Shown here: positions 11,428 to 22,727 of the stretch, one piece after another | Numbering within the stretch: the first letter of the stretch is position 1 | How the letters are laid out: every line of letters starts with the position of its first letter | Source: Dichetophora obliterata | Taxonomy: Eukaryota > Arthropoda > Insecta > Diptera > Sciomyzidae | DNA: 64,000 bases | Assembly: GCA_963920525.1 (NCBI GenBank) | Contig: OY986436.1 | Location: forward strand, 90,733,861 to 90,797,860 | Direction of reading: 5' to 3' | The notes under the pieces: generated by a model | Database searches by the model: none | Told to the model about the DNA's origin: nothing | What the model saw: the letters and a program-made list of their open reading frames with translations, nothing else | Translations under genes and position numbers: made by a program

Positions 11428-11791
11428 TGAGCGATCCGGTGATTTTTTAGGAACGGCGTTCTTAGTGAACGTGATTTTGAAATTGCCATTCATTTATATG
11501 GTGACCGTGATCACGTTACTTTATACCTAAACAAATACATATCCAAGTATGTAGTTATGAGAGATAACCGAAACAACATTAAAACTCGTAACAAAGTGCG
11601 CTTGGTATGCTTACTTGAGAGAAAGAGACAAACAATTCCTGCGCAAACAAAAAATCACTGGTTATATATTAGCAAACGGCATAAGACAAAAATTAAACAA
11701 AATCACTGTTTTTAATAGTATTTGATCACCGCAGTTACCAGTGATTTTTCAATCACGGTGACTAAATCACCGGTATCAAAAAATCGCTCAT
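11428..11791. repeat. TIR MITE nested in the hAT relic
   Basis: ATGAGCGAT (11428-11436) is inverted at 11783-11791, and further inside GGTGATTT/AAATCACC words and several 'gtgatca'-like words continue the inverted match. The related copy at 2836-3560 lacks this segment. The terminus resembles hAT-type MITEs but I find no clean target duplication. Confidence 0.55.
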
Positions 11792-12326
11792 GTTGAGTGT
11801 TTTGTTGAGTGTATTTATAATAAAAATGTTTTGTTGAGTGTATTTTGAGGGCGAAATCATTTTGATGGCCTAAAATCTAAAGGACGACAAAACAATATAG
11901 TAGCTTATTTAATAAGTAACTTTAAGCTTCGTGTTCGAAAGTTTTTCGTTCATTTAAAGTGTTTTCTTCTAGTATTATTGCAAAAAGTAAGACAAAATAT
12001 AAGTTCTGCATCATAAATTAATAATATTTTTCAGTATAAAAATGTACAGTTGGTGATTATATTATCAGTATGGATTCCCATATGGATTCTATCCGGTAAT
12101 TTTTTGGAAATTTATTTGGGTATTTATAAAGAGAATTTGATATAAAGCATCCACTGATTGTCAATCAGCTGATACGTCATTTCAAATGAGTTATTTGTTT
12201 TAATGTTTTAAACAACTATTTAAACCGATCCATCGAATATATTTTGCTTTTAAAGACATTCGAAATAAGCTACAAACTGCATTTATATCAATAACTGAAA
12301 TTTATGATAATTAAGAACAACAAGTT

Positions 12327-12650
12327 TTGTCTTCCTCTGATGAAGGGATGGAAATAACTGTTAAACCAATACATTTGGCTGCTAGTTTCCTTGACCCCAA
12401 CAGTCAAGGGCACGATTTCAGTTTATTTGATTATCTAATTGCGATGCAGTCTATTAATGTACTTACAAACTATAACACAAGAGAAGATTTGTTGGATAAA
12501 ACTTTTGTGTGAAGCTGCATAGAAGAAATATTTCCTTCTACATGATGGAAAGATATTTACGCTTCCACAGGATTGAGCAGGATAGCAGTTCGTATGTTGA
12601 CTGCTCCATGCACTTCAGTTACCACTGAACAATCAGTCAACACTAAAAAA
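12327..12650 (+). pseudogene. hAT transposase C-terminal fragment (dimerisation domain)
   Basis: The first 61 codons are open and include HLAASFLDPNSQGHD, a typical hAT 'H.AA..LDP' motif. After in-frame TGA codons at about 12510 and 12542 the same frame continues with GLSRIAVRMLTAPCTSVTTEQS, the counterpart of the conserved 'LS.IA..IL..P.SSA..ERSFS' block of the hAT C-terminal domain. The N-terminal half with the BED finger and first catalytic residues is not seen. It is clearly dead. Confidence 0.7.
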
Positions 12651-13475
12651 AATAAAGCAAATTAACTGCAGGTAATGCCGCAAAAGTATGTTTATAGCAT
12701 ATATTTCGAATGTCTTCAATAAATATCTCTCACAGAAGGATACTTTTTAAAAATTGTACTACCTGAGAATGAAATCATTACTTCTGCTAATCCATTTCAA
12801 GAACCATATTCTATTCGGTTTTGGTCATATTGAGGCCATATTGAGGCCGAATAGCCGGAACTAGCAGGAACTAGCCGAAACTTTTGGTAAAAACTTCTTA
12901 CATCTGTCATTTATTTCAAATATAAAATATTTACAACGTATTGTACAAAACAAAATTTATTAATTCGTCTATAATTTGATTTCTGGTGCTACGGCAAAAT
13001 ATTTTGAATAATTTTATGCGTTTCATACTATCGTTTTCGATTCTACCATCTCTATTGCAGTTAAAATAAAAGTTTTATAGGTACTGAAGCCAAAAAATTA
13101 TAATTAAACTTCCAAACGAGTTCTGTGAGTGTGGAATAAAGGAAAAGAAAACGAAATATTTCTATTTTTATAATACTAAACCTTTACAAAAAAACAAAAA
13201 TACTATGTTTTTTAGTTCAATAGAAATGTACATTGTAGGTGCATACTATTTTGAGTGTGTACTGAAGATATAAAGTAATAAAAAATTTGTAATAAAAAAT
13301 AAAATAAAAAACTATCTCATTTATTAATTATTATAGTAAAGTTCAATTTATTATTGTAAACTATAATATCAAATAATACTTTTCTTATATTAATTTTTTT
13401 TTTATGTGTATGAAACTTACTTTTGTTTCCTTTCAATAAAAAAAAATGTATGTAAAAACTTAAATTTTCATATTA

Positions 13476-13574
13476 TTAACCAGTTTCGGTTTCGGTTTCG
13501 GCCGAATATTATAAAATGGCCGAATATTCGGTTTCGGTTTCGGCCGAAATTCCGGTTTCGGTCGGACACTAGTC
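13476..13574. repeat. CG-rich TTCGG tract with palindromes
   Basis: Repeated ggtttcggtttcggc words, with GGCCGAATATTCGG-type palindromes, ending in GTCGGACACTAG. It is strikingly GC-richer than its surroundings. A related patch with ggccgaatagccgg lies at 12815-12890, so the interval 12815-13574 may be one MITE with these as its ends. A short open frame across it is compositional only. Confidence 0.45.
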
Positions 13575-14859
13575 ATAAGGATATGAAGGAAATCTTCACT
13601 GGCCCGGAAATTCTCCGTATCTCAACCCTATTTTAAGGTGGCTCTATTAATATGATCATCCACATTATATCCAAATGTTAAAATATCATTGTGAATTTAT
13701 TTAAGTATTTCTGTTACAACTTTCAAAGAAGACTGCATGGTTGTATGGAAATGCAAATTGGACTGCGTTAAATAATTTGTATCACAACTTCAATTGGAAA
13801 TTATGTTTCGCTGATCAAAATATGAATAGCGCACTATCAAGGTATTGGCTGCGCGGTCTTTCATTCCTAATAAGATGAGAAAAATTAAACCAAAATATCA
13901 CTCATGGTGTAATGAGACTTGCAGGATTGCAGTTATGTCTACATAGGAAGGCTTTCAGAATTGGCGTTTCCACAAGAATACTGATAACAAAAGACTTCGC
14001 ATCGAGGCAAGGAATCACTGTAATACAATTTTAAAAGGCGAAAGGTTTCTGTGCGAAACTTGCATTTGAAAAAAGTTTCTCCTTTGCCCCAAATGGAGCA
14101 AAAATTGTTGAACATTTGTTAAAAGAGTATAGAATCAGACACTGTCATCGATTCCAGCTCTTTAAAAAGATGACCAAATCTTTGCTGACTCGGCTGATAA
14201 AGCGAAATTATTGGCTGAATTGCTTGCACAAAATTCCACTCTCTTGGATAGCAATCAGCCACTGCCCTTTGTTGAGGGTACATCTTCTGCAATTTTTCAC
14301 GCGGAATTGGAAAAGGGAGTTTTCATTTTTAAGATAAAGCTGAAGAACATTTTGAAAATTTGTAATGCAAATTTGTTTATCAACTGTAGGTGAACAAATT
14401 TGCATTAAAAATTTTCAAAATGTGCACTTTATCTTAAAAGTGCAAACTCCCTTTTTCGAATCCGCGTGAAAAATTATTCCCGATAGGTCTGATTTACTTT
14501 CGAACGAGAGCAGTTTAAAGTCTCCTTACAAATCTTAACGAAAACAAAGCCTCCGGTCCTGACGGCATACCGCCATTTGTGCTTAAAATGTGTGCTTCTT
14601 CGCTGGCTCGACCTTTGTGAAATTGTTTTCAACATCTCCTACACTCAAAGAAATATTCTTGGTAAAATTGATACATAACATTTGTTAATACCTAACAAAA
14701 CCAAATTGTCCAATCAATTCAATTTTATCAATAATGCATTTTTTTTCGTTAATTAAAAAAAAAACTTTATCCATTTGCCTAAAAACAGCAACAAATTCAA
14801 TGCGTTGTTTTGAAGAAATTGATCTACTAGCTTAAAATATAAGTTTGTTAACTTGATTT

Positions 14860-15199
14860 TACGTGGCGACCGTAGCCTAGTGGGTAGAGTGCGTGGCCCC
14901 TAAGCTAAAGAACCGCGGTTGCCCGGGTTGAATTCCAGCTCAGACAGAAAAGCTTTTTCAATTGAATTAATTTTTCTGTTCGGTCGTCACCTCTCTGCAG
15001 ACAATGGCAAACCTCAGAGAGTAAAAATTGCCATGTAAAGCTTCTGGAGAACATAAGCCGTTCGGAGTCGGCATAAAACACGTAGGTCCAGTTCTCGGTC
15101 ATTTGTGATCAAACATTTAACAACACGCACAACACAATTGATCAATAGAAGCTAGGTCAAAGTCCTTCCAAGGGCTGAAATGGCCAGTTTATTTTTTTT
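14860..15199 (+). repeat. tRNA-derived SINE, full length, with 12-bp target duplication
   Basis: The tRNA-like head has an A-box-like tagcctagtgggtagag (14872-14888) and a B box GGTTGAATTCC. A body with TTGAATTAATTTTTCTGTTCGG follows, and the copy ends in a T-rich tail. TTAACTTGATTT occurs exactly before (14848-14859) and after (15200-15211), a perfect 12-bp duplication typical of LINE-driven insertion. Related copies are at 27886 and 31569. Confidence 0.85.
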
Positions 15200-15568
15200 T
15201 TAACTTGATTTAAGCTTATTCACGCTGACAGACTGGTTAATCAATCGGAATAAAATTTCATCATTTTAATAAATAATTTTAACAAACTACTTTGTTGGCT
15301 TGATAAAAAGATTTGTTATACTGAAGAAATAATTAACGTTATTGATAATCGATTGAGTAAAATGGACAAAATTTCCATTTCATATTGATAAAATGGATTG
15401 TTAATTTCAAAAAACCTTTAATCATGACAACAGAAAGAAATGCTTGGTATTTCGGTGGCGTCATTTGCCTTTTTAGATCAAGTACAAAATAAAGTAAAGA
15501 AGGTAAAATTCGGGAAAGCTTAAAAGTCCAGTGCAATTTTTTAAGTGTGTGGAAGCTAATTAACCTAA

Positions 15569-16065
15569 ATCTATATCTATCTATATATATAAAATAGGAT
15601 GTGTGTATGTATGTAACGTATGGACTCCAAAACGGCTGGGCCGATTTTGATGAAATTTTCAGGTAATGTTCATCTTGGTACGGTGGGTAACATAGGCTAT
15701 ATATAGCCACCCGATAGGTGGCGCTGGGGTGGACTTATATCGAAAATTTGAATTTATGGACCATTTTAACTGAAATTCAGAATGTATGTTTGTTTGATCA
15801 TAAGAAAATAATTTGTGTATAAATGGACCCGATAGGTGGCCCTGGGGTGGACTTATATCGAAAATTTGAATTTATGGACCAATTTAACTGAAATGCAGAA
15901 TGTATGTTTGTTTGACCATAAGAAAATAATTTGTGTATAAATGGACACGGTAGGTGGCGCTGGGGTGGACTTATTTCGAAAATTCGATGGCGTGAAAAAT
16001 ATATAAATACTTTTAATTTTATTTTATAACGAGGGGAGTAGCGAAGCACACCGGGTTCAGCTAGT
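15569..16065 (+). mobile_element. Helentron-like non-autonomous element (HINE/DINE type) with 118-bp tandem units
   Basis: It begins with a ctatatatataaaat leader, then 'ctccaaaacggctgggccgattttgatgaaattt', a recurrent opening of such elements in insects. The 3' end is gtagcgaagcacaccggg followed by CTAGT, a GC-rich terminus before the insertion point. Inside are two full units and one partial unit of 118 bp (starts 15709, 15827, 15945). It encodes no protein; Rep/helicase would be supplied in trans. Confidence 0.65.
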
Positions 16066-16305
16066 AGTAAATAATAAGTAAATATGATCTTGTGAAATAA
16101 ATCTTTCTAGTTTTCAAGTGCACCAATTTTGCCATAATGCAACTTCGACATATGAGGAACTTCTACATTTTTGGCTGAGTTTCTTAATGCATTTATTATT
16201 AGCGGTGACTGCAAATTGATTTCTTTTCCAACGAGTTCGGCAGGAGTTTTGGTTATTTATTTATTTGCATTACATTATTATTTATTTCCATTATTTGTTG
16301 AGACT

Positions 16306-16423
16306 ATCCATGCTATTCGTTATTAGTGCTGTTCACACTATAACAATACACAATGTGAGCAGCAATGTTAACAATACTGTGATTATAATAATGTAAACAG
16401 CGCTAATAACGAATAGCATGGAT
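16306..16423. repeat. 118-bp palindromic MITE
   Basis: ATCCATGCTATTCGTTATTA (16306-16325) is repeated inverted at 16404-16423, and the match continues inward through 'gcgctgtt/aacagcgc'. It would fold into a hairpin with an ~70-bp loop. The superfamily is not evident. Confidence 0.65.
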
Positions 16424-17457
16424 ATCAACCTTTGTGAATTCCAGAATTATATGTTTAACTGATGTGCTTATTATATGTCAAATGTAATATGTTTATTATA
16501 CATAAAATGTAATAAAATATTTTTATCAGAACAACAAAACATTTTAGTATTAGAAAACATATGCTTTCAACAGAAAAGCCTTTTTCTATTCAACAAACCA
16601 TTTTTTCATGTTGAAATATTCTGTATTCATATGGACAGATTGTTTTATCAAATCAACAATTAAAACGCGATATTCGTGATAAAGGCTTATATCAAATTGA
16701 AGCATCCCTTTATCAAATAAACAAAATACAATTTTGTCAATATGACTTAAACATATTTCCTTAAATCCAATAGAAAAAAGGTTTTGTTGACTGTATATTG
16801 ACAAAATATTTATCAAATAAACCTAGGAATTAGTCAATGTGATCAAATATTTCTTTGAGTGTACAGAACAGGAGTATTTCCATCTTGTTGGAAGAGAAGG
16901 TCGCAAATACACAGCCAGTGCCTTAAAATGGTGATGCCACGAACACTGCAAGCTGCCTAGCCATTGCAATATGCTCTACGCTTTTCAAAGCTATGGAGAG
17001 CGTAATAAACTTTAACATTACGAACTATCTGGAGTACAACAAACTGCTCAGTGATCGCCAATATGGTTTCCGTAGGTAACGCCTAAGTTCTATGAAAATT
17101 GAGAGGAAGAGGAAGAGGAAAAACTGTTCAGGTAAACGTACATTTTCTACATTAAAACGAATTAAAATATTTTTACGGGCAACTTTGAATAAGGAGCGAT
17201 CAAATGCAACGGCCTTATTAAATATTGAAGGAGATCTAGTACAAAAACTAAGTTATGAGGACGTAATAAATTATTTCGCACAAGCTTATGAAACTCTTTA
17301 TTTTTATTATTTTGTATAAATTATTGTTTAGTAGTGGGTAAAAAATGACAAATACAATTTTTATAATTTTGTTCTATTGTAAGAAAAAAAAATTTAATAT
17401 GTTAGAGGCGGCGCTTATGTCAGGCCTAGGGCGGCAGAATGCCTAAATCCGCCACTG

Positions 17458-18880
17458 ACATGGCAAGAGAAATGTCTGGTGGCAAAGAATGTAAAAGTAT
17501 AAAATATTTTAAAATCAGCTGATTCAAATAAACAAAGAAATATAGGGCCAACACAATTAAAATGAAGAAAAAATATTACATATTTGTTGTTTGAAAGAAA
17601 TAAATAAAACTTATTAGAATAAAAAACGGAAACATGGTTAATTGTTTTTTTTTATAAAAGTGTATTTGTGTATTAAAATTGAATATTTTTAATATTCTGA
17701 AGCTGCCCGCACTGAAAATCATTTAAATTTTTTCTTTCTTCCATTTTTTTTGAAGTGAAAACTTCTTTAGGCGCGTTGAACGATTTTGATAGAGGGTAAA
17801 TCATTGGTTTGCATCATCGTATTTTTCCAAAGAAATCGTCAACAATACAGACAGCAAAGATAACAAGAAAGGAAAATTACAAAAAATAACCTCAAAAATG
17901 TTTGCATGTATTTGTGCATAAAAAAATCAACAGTGATCGTCACTCTTGTTCTTAATCGGCCGCAAGCTCACAAAGAAATCACTTGGCAACTCCTGAAATT
18001 AATGCATATAATCTGTTTGTTAGTATATAAATACTTTAGTTAGGTTGCAATAAGATGTTTGCAACCAAAACTTATTATTAATTCGGTTTATATTGGTATA
18101 TATATGCCTTTAAAGTTTGGCAATTTCTTCAGTTGTTGTATTTGTCAACATTTTTGAAAAATTTTCTTTTACTCAAACAGCTGCTATTCATGGTGAGATT
18201 TAAAAATGGATCGATCTTCTGCTTTTTCTGCTTTTTTCTGCTGGAACTTCGTTTGCAAACAAGAAAAATAATGTATGGATTGAGTGTTTTAACATTTTAA
18301 TCTTTAAGTTGTGATAAAGGAATATGTTGAACATTCAAATAATTACATGCATGCTCTTATTTTATTACATATCGTCAAACAAAGTTTGACAATTTTCACA
18401 CTTGTTGTATTTGTCAGTGACTTTTTATTTTCACCACTGCGCCATTTTATTTTCAGAGTTGCCAACTATCATTGTTTTATTAATAAATTTTTTCATAAAG
18501 GGTGTGTGTCAAAAGGAAACTTTTCAGCCGTGGTAGGATAGAAAATATCAGGTTGAATAAAATTTGTGTGTGTTGCTTTGTGGCTTTCTATTTTCTTTTT
18601 CTTTGTTATCATAAAGTGTTGCATTTTATTCATGCCAGCAATGTTGCTTTTTAAAATAATTTCGTACTGTTTTGTAGGGTCGTAAAGTATCTTATGTGTT
18701 TTTTAGTTTGTCGGATTGCTTTCCCACATATATTTTATTTTATTTGCATTTTATCAATTTGCGACATATTTAATTCGAGAGCTTGTACTTGCAACATATT
18801 TCGTAAACTTGTAATATTGTAAACTTAAAAAACTTAAAAAATAACAAATTAATGAAAAAAATGAACGAAAGTGCTTGAGT
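17458..18880. other. No gene recognised
   Basis: AT-rich. Open frames at 18311-18541 and 18754-19044 (minus) lack any recognisable domain. 'tgttgtatttgtca' recurs near 18133 and 18401, suggesting an old duplication. Confidence 0.4.
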
Positions 18881-18884
18881 TTGT

Positions 18885-19175
18885 GTGTGCGTGTGTGTGG
18901 GCCAACGGTCTCCAACATCAGCAAGTGCAGCAAAGTTAAATTGTCTTTCTTTGCTGGCGAGCGTCCTTCAAGTGCCACCACCAGCAGTGCAAAATTTGTT
19001 GCTAGCCAACATCCTCTGAGTGCCATCACCAGTAGCACAAGCAAGTGCTAAGTGCTTGCTAGCAGGCAAACAGAAAATATAGCATGCAAAGTGCTGTATA
19101 TATTACGCCGCCAATTCAGTTCATCCCCTCTAACGCTGCGCAACCGCTGGGATCTTCTAATTCTCTTTGCGTTGT
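18885..19175. other. GC-richer island with serine-rich open frame, unassigned
   Basis: This interval is conspicuously less AT-rich. The plus-strand frame reads a Ser/Thr-rich segment (pieces such as GERPSSATTSS) ending in TAA at about 19052. It might be part of a host 5' exon or a transposon remnant. It has no domain and no clear splice context. Confidence 0.25.
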
Positions 19176-19230
19176 TGTTGTAATTTTGCTTAGTAGTACA
19201 GTAAGCTTTAATTTTTTGTGGATGTTTATT

Positions 19231-19451
19231 TGTAGCTACAGTCAGATTATGACATCGAACTATATGTATTTATATAATATATATGTATTTCCGATACGGT
19301 AACACTTTTACTAAAAACAAATAGATTTACCAATATTATGCACAATTATATGTATATGTATGCATATACATATACATGTATGCTTTGCTTACCGTATCGA
19401 AAATACATTTATATAAATACACATAGTTCGATGTCATATGCTACTGTAGCT

Positions 19452-19502
<51 letters not shown>

Positions 19503-19975
19503 ATATATATATATATATTTACATATATATAGTTCATATATATGAACAATTTAGCTCATTGAGGAAATTTAAAGAATATTTATGTATATTTATACAATAA
19601 CAATTACGTATTAAACCTGCAAAATAATTAATATTTTCAGAAGTAATTGAATAACTATAGTCTGCTTATCCTAAGCATTCTATTTTTTAAAACTGTTTAG
19701 CTTTAATCTCTTATATGAATTATATATAATTTATAAGCTATAGATATTTCTTAATTTTAGAATATTCTATTTTTAATACACAACGTGAACATGTATATTG
19801 TGCTAGTGTTATGATATAAATAGTTATAAATAAGCTTTAATTTTTTATATGTATTTTTGATATGGTAACACTTTTGCTTAAAAGATATAGTTTCAGTTAT
19901 ATATAAAAAATTTAATAAATTGTTATAAGCTCTTAACAAAAATAATTCTTATTTCATATGCCGACTGTAGCTACA
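19231..19975. mobile_element. Foldback MITE cluster with TGTAGCTACAGTC ends
   Basis: TGTAGCTACAGTC (19231-19243) is inverted at 19963-19975. A second, closer inverted match runs from 19231-19305 against 19388-19456 (shared GACATCGAACTAT and CGATACGGTAA words). A third partial copy near 19855-19880 holds 'gatatggtaacacttttgct'. The structure looks like one MITE inserted in, or recombined with, another. A TA/TATA microsatellite occupies 19458-19512. Confidence 0.6.
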
Positions 19976-20137
19976 CGATTAGAATTCACAACGTCTACAA
20001 AAAATTTCCGGCTAACTGCGCCAACAACAATTACCAAGGAAATCTACAAACAAGGACACACAGAGAAGAACAAGATCAAAGCGGAACTTTTAAAACTGTT
20101 TGATTTCATCCTACATGTAGGACGGGCTGCAGTATGA
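19976..20137 (+). other. Coding-like stretch of unknown origin
   Basis: Immediately after the MITE the frame is open and balanced in composition, with pieces such as APTTITKEIYKQGH and KAELLKLFDFILHVGRAAV, ending in TGA at 20135-20137. The codon use looks real compared with its surroundings. I do not recognise the family, see no start codon, and suspect a repeat-borne coding remnant. Confidence 0.3.
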
Positions 20138-20193
20138 GCTTTCGCACATCCTACATGTCCGTCCGACCTGTCACATCCATCCTACATGTAGGA
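20109..20193. repeat. Cluster of TCCTACATGTAGGA palindromes
   Basis: The perfect 14-bp palindrome TCCTACATGTAGGA occurs at 20109-20122 and 20180-20193, and an incomplete copy (TCCTACATGTCCG) at 20149-20161. Three copies in 85 bp stand out from the AT-rich background. Confidence 0.6.
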
Positions 20194-20249
20194 TAGTCCG
20201 AAACCCCCTATTAGCATGAAAATTGTTATATAGCAGTAAGGCGGTCCGT

Positions 20250-20573
20250 GGCAGCATGGCACAATTACTGACAAGGTAATAGCGTAGACTGGCTTTTTCT
20301 CACGAGAAGCGATGGGTAGTTGTCAAAATTAGCTGATCATGCAATTCAAAGAAAAGTGAAAAAATAAGCGACGACTTAAACATAGCTACCGCAGCAAACT
20401 AAAAACATTTCAATTTACTTCGCGAATAAGTTTACAGAATCAAAGAAAAGTTAAAAATAAGCACATAGCTAGTCAACAGCAGCAAACTACAACTTCTTTA
20501 GTTGTTTTTGACAACTACCAATCGCCAAAAAACTGTCACGGCTACCTTGTCAAATAATTATACCATGCGTGGC
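20250..20573. repeat. Foldback MITE, about 324 bp
   Basis: GGCAGCATGGCACAATTACT..GACAAGGTA at the left matches, inverted, ..TACCTTGTCAAATAATTATACCATGCGTGGC at the right, with a further inner match around 'gatgggtagttgtcaaa'/'tttgacaactaccaatc'. No target duplication is obvious. Two internal 'aatcaaagaaaagt..aaataagc' direct repeats lie between the arms. Confidence 0.6.
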
Positions 20574-20755
20574 AGGACAACGTCTTCCAGGGAATACTAA
20601 TATTTTATATATAGGTTTTCGCTTCAGTCGGCAGTCCTCTCACTGCTATACTTTTTTTTAATTTAATGATCAACTTACTTCATGAATACAAACAAAGCAA
20701 AGTACACTAAGTGAAGTTTTGTTCACAAGAGGCATAAATATGATATAACTCGTAG

Positions 20756-22727
20756 ATGAATGAAATGAATGAAATGAATGAAATGAATGAAATGAATGAA
20801 ATGAATGAAATGAATGAAATGAATGAAATGAATGAAATGAATGAAATGAATGAAATGAATGAAATGAATGAAATGAATGAAATGAATGAAATGAATGAAA
20901 TGAATGAAATGAATGAAATGAATGAAATGAATGAAATGAATGAAATGAATGAAATGAATGAAATGAATGAAATGAATGAAATGAATGAAATGAATGAAAT
21001 GAATGAAATGAATGAAATGAATGAAATGAATGAAATGAATGAAATGAATGAAATGAATGAAATGAATGAAATGAATGAAATGAATGAAATGAATGAAATG
21101 AATGAAATGAATGAAATGAATGAAATGAATGAAATGAATGAAATGAATGAAATGAATGAAATGAATGAAATGAATGAAATGAATGAAATGAATGAAATGA
21201 ATGAAATGAATGAAATGAATGAAATGAATGAAATGAATGAAATGAATGAAATGAATGAAATGAATGAAATGAATGAAATGAATGAAATGAATGAAATGAA
21301 TGAAATGAATGAAATGAATGAAATGAATGAAATGAATGAAATGAATGAAATGAATGAAATGAATGAAATGAATGAAATGAATGAAATGAATGAAATGAAT
21401 GAAATGAATGAAATGAATGAAATGAATGAAATGAATGAAATGAATGAAATGAATGAAATGAATGAAATGAATGAAATGAATGAAATGAATGAAATGAATG
21501 AAATGAATGAAATGAATGAAATGAATGAAATGAATGAAATGAATGAAATGAATGAAATGAATGAAATGAATGAAATGAATGAAATGAATGAAATGAATGA
21601 AATGAATGAAATGAATGAAATGAATGAAATGAATGAAATGAATGAAATGAATGAAATGAATGAAATGAATGAAATGAATGAAATGAATGAAATGAATGAA
21701 ATGAATGAAATGAATGAAATGAATGAAATGAATGAAATGAATGAAATGAATGAAATGAATGAAATGAATGAAATGAATGAAATGAATGAAATGAATGAAA
21801 TGAATGAAATGAATGAAATGAATGAAATGAATGAAATGAATGAAATGAATGAAATGAATGAAATGAATGAAATGAATGAAATGAATGAAATGAATGAAAT
21901 GAATGAAATGAATGAAATGAATGAAATGAATGAAATGAATGAAATGAATGAAATGAATGAAATGAATGAAATGAATGAAATGAATGAAATGAATGAAATG
22001 AATGAAATGAATGAAATGAATGAAATGAATGAAATGAATGAAATGAATGAAATGAATGAAATGAATGAAATGAATGAAATGAATGAAATGAATGAAATGA
22101 ATGAAATGAATGAAATGAATGAAATGAATGAAATGAATGAAATGAATGAAATGAATGAAATGAATGAAATGAATGAAATGAATGAAATGAATGAAATGAA
22201 TGAAATGAATGAAATGAATGAAATGAATGAAATGAATGAAATGAATGAAATGAATGAAATGAATGAAATGAATGAAATGAATGAAATGAATGAAATGAAT
22301 GAAGTGAATGAAATGAATGAAATGAATGAAATGAATGAAATGAATGAAATGAATGAAATGAATGAAATGAATGAAATGAATGAAATGAATGAAAAGAATG
22401 AAATGAATGAAATGAATGAAATGAATGAAATGAATGAAATGAATGAAATGAATGAAATGAATGAAATGAATGAAATGAATGAAATGAATGAAATGAATGA
22501 AATGAATGAAATGAATGAAATGAATGAAATGAATGAAATGAATGAAATGAATGAAATGAATGAAATGAATGAAATGAATGAAATGAATGAAATGAATGAA
22601 ATGAATGAAATGAATGAAATGAATGAAATGAATGAAATGAATGAAATGAATGAAATGAATGAAATGAATGAAATGAATGAAATGAATGAAATGAATGAAA
22701 TGAATGAAATGAATGAAATGAATGAAA
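20756..22727. repeat. Satellite of 9-bp unit ATGAATGAA, about 219 copies
   Basis: The array is nearly perfect: in about 1,970 bp I see only two substitutions, A to G at 22304 and T to A at 22395. Since 9 is a multiple of 3 the unit translates endlessly on the plus strand as Met-Asn-Glu in one frame (the other two have stops), and all three minus-strand frames are open (Phe-Ile-Ser and others). These giant frames follow from the repeat and are not evidence of a gene. The array starts and ends abruptly in unrelated sequence. Confidence 0.95.

Larger units (their letters stand above)
14642..16861. mobile_element. TA-flanked TIR element (Tc1/mariner-like, non-autonomous)
   Basis: CACTCAAAGAAATATT (14642-14657) is inverted at 16846-16861, and TA flanks both sides (14640-14641, 16862-16863). 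The empty site reads through in the interrupted RT gene, which verifies the boundaries. No transposase is visible inside; the 2.2 kb are inflated by a SINE, a Helentron-like element and a small MITE. The Tc1/mariner assignment rests only on the TA duplication. Confidence 0.65.
13670..17085 (+). pseudogene. Non-LTR retrotransposon fragment split by an insertion
   Basis: Plus-strand frames from 13740 encode NANWTALNNLYHNFNWKLCF, the counterpart of the copy at 2830-2630. 14520-14640 encodes NENKASGPDGIPPFVLKMC, the start of a Jockey/CR1-like RT domain. The frame is then cut at 14640 and resumes at 16862 with EQEYFHLVG-like residues, and (in changing frames) CNMLYAFQS and the SDRQYGFR-like motif near 17055. 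The part before the cut is continuous with the part after it once the 14642-16861 element is removed. Confidence 0.65.
10921..17457 (+). mobile_element. hAT relic hosting later insertions
   Basis: The left end CAGTACTGGATTTAG (10921-10935) and the inverted right end CTAAATCCGCCACTG (17443-17457) match at 12 of 15 positions, and both are followed inward by GGCCTAGGGCGGCA-like sequence. A CAG..CTG terminus and a hAT C-terminal coding remnant inside (12327-12650) support hAT. The flanks share CATGG but not a clean 8-bp duplication, so the termini could belong to two related copies. Much of the interior is later insertions (11428-11791, 13476-13574, 13670-17085). Confidence 0.5.

Noticed and set aside
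18754..19044. Minus-strand 96-codon hydrophobic frame as a membrane protein gene
   Set aside because: It runs opposite a GC-richer Ser/Thr-rich frame and has no domain, start context or conserved motif.
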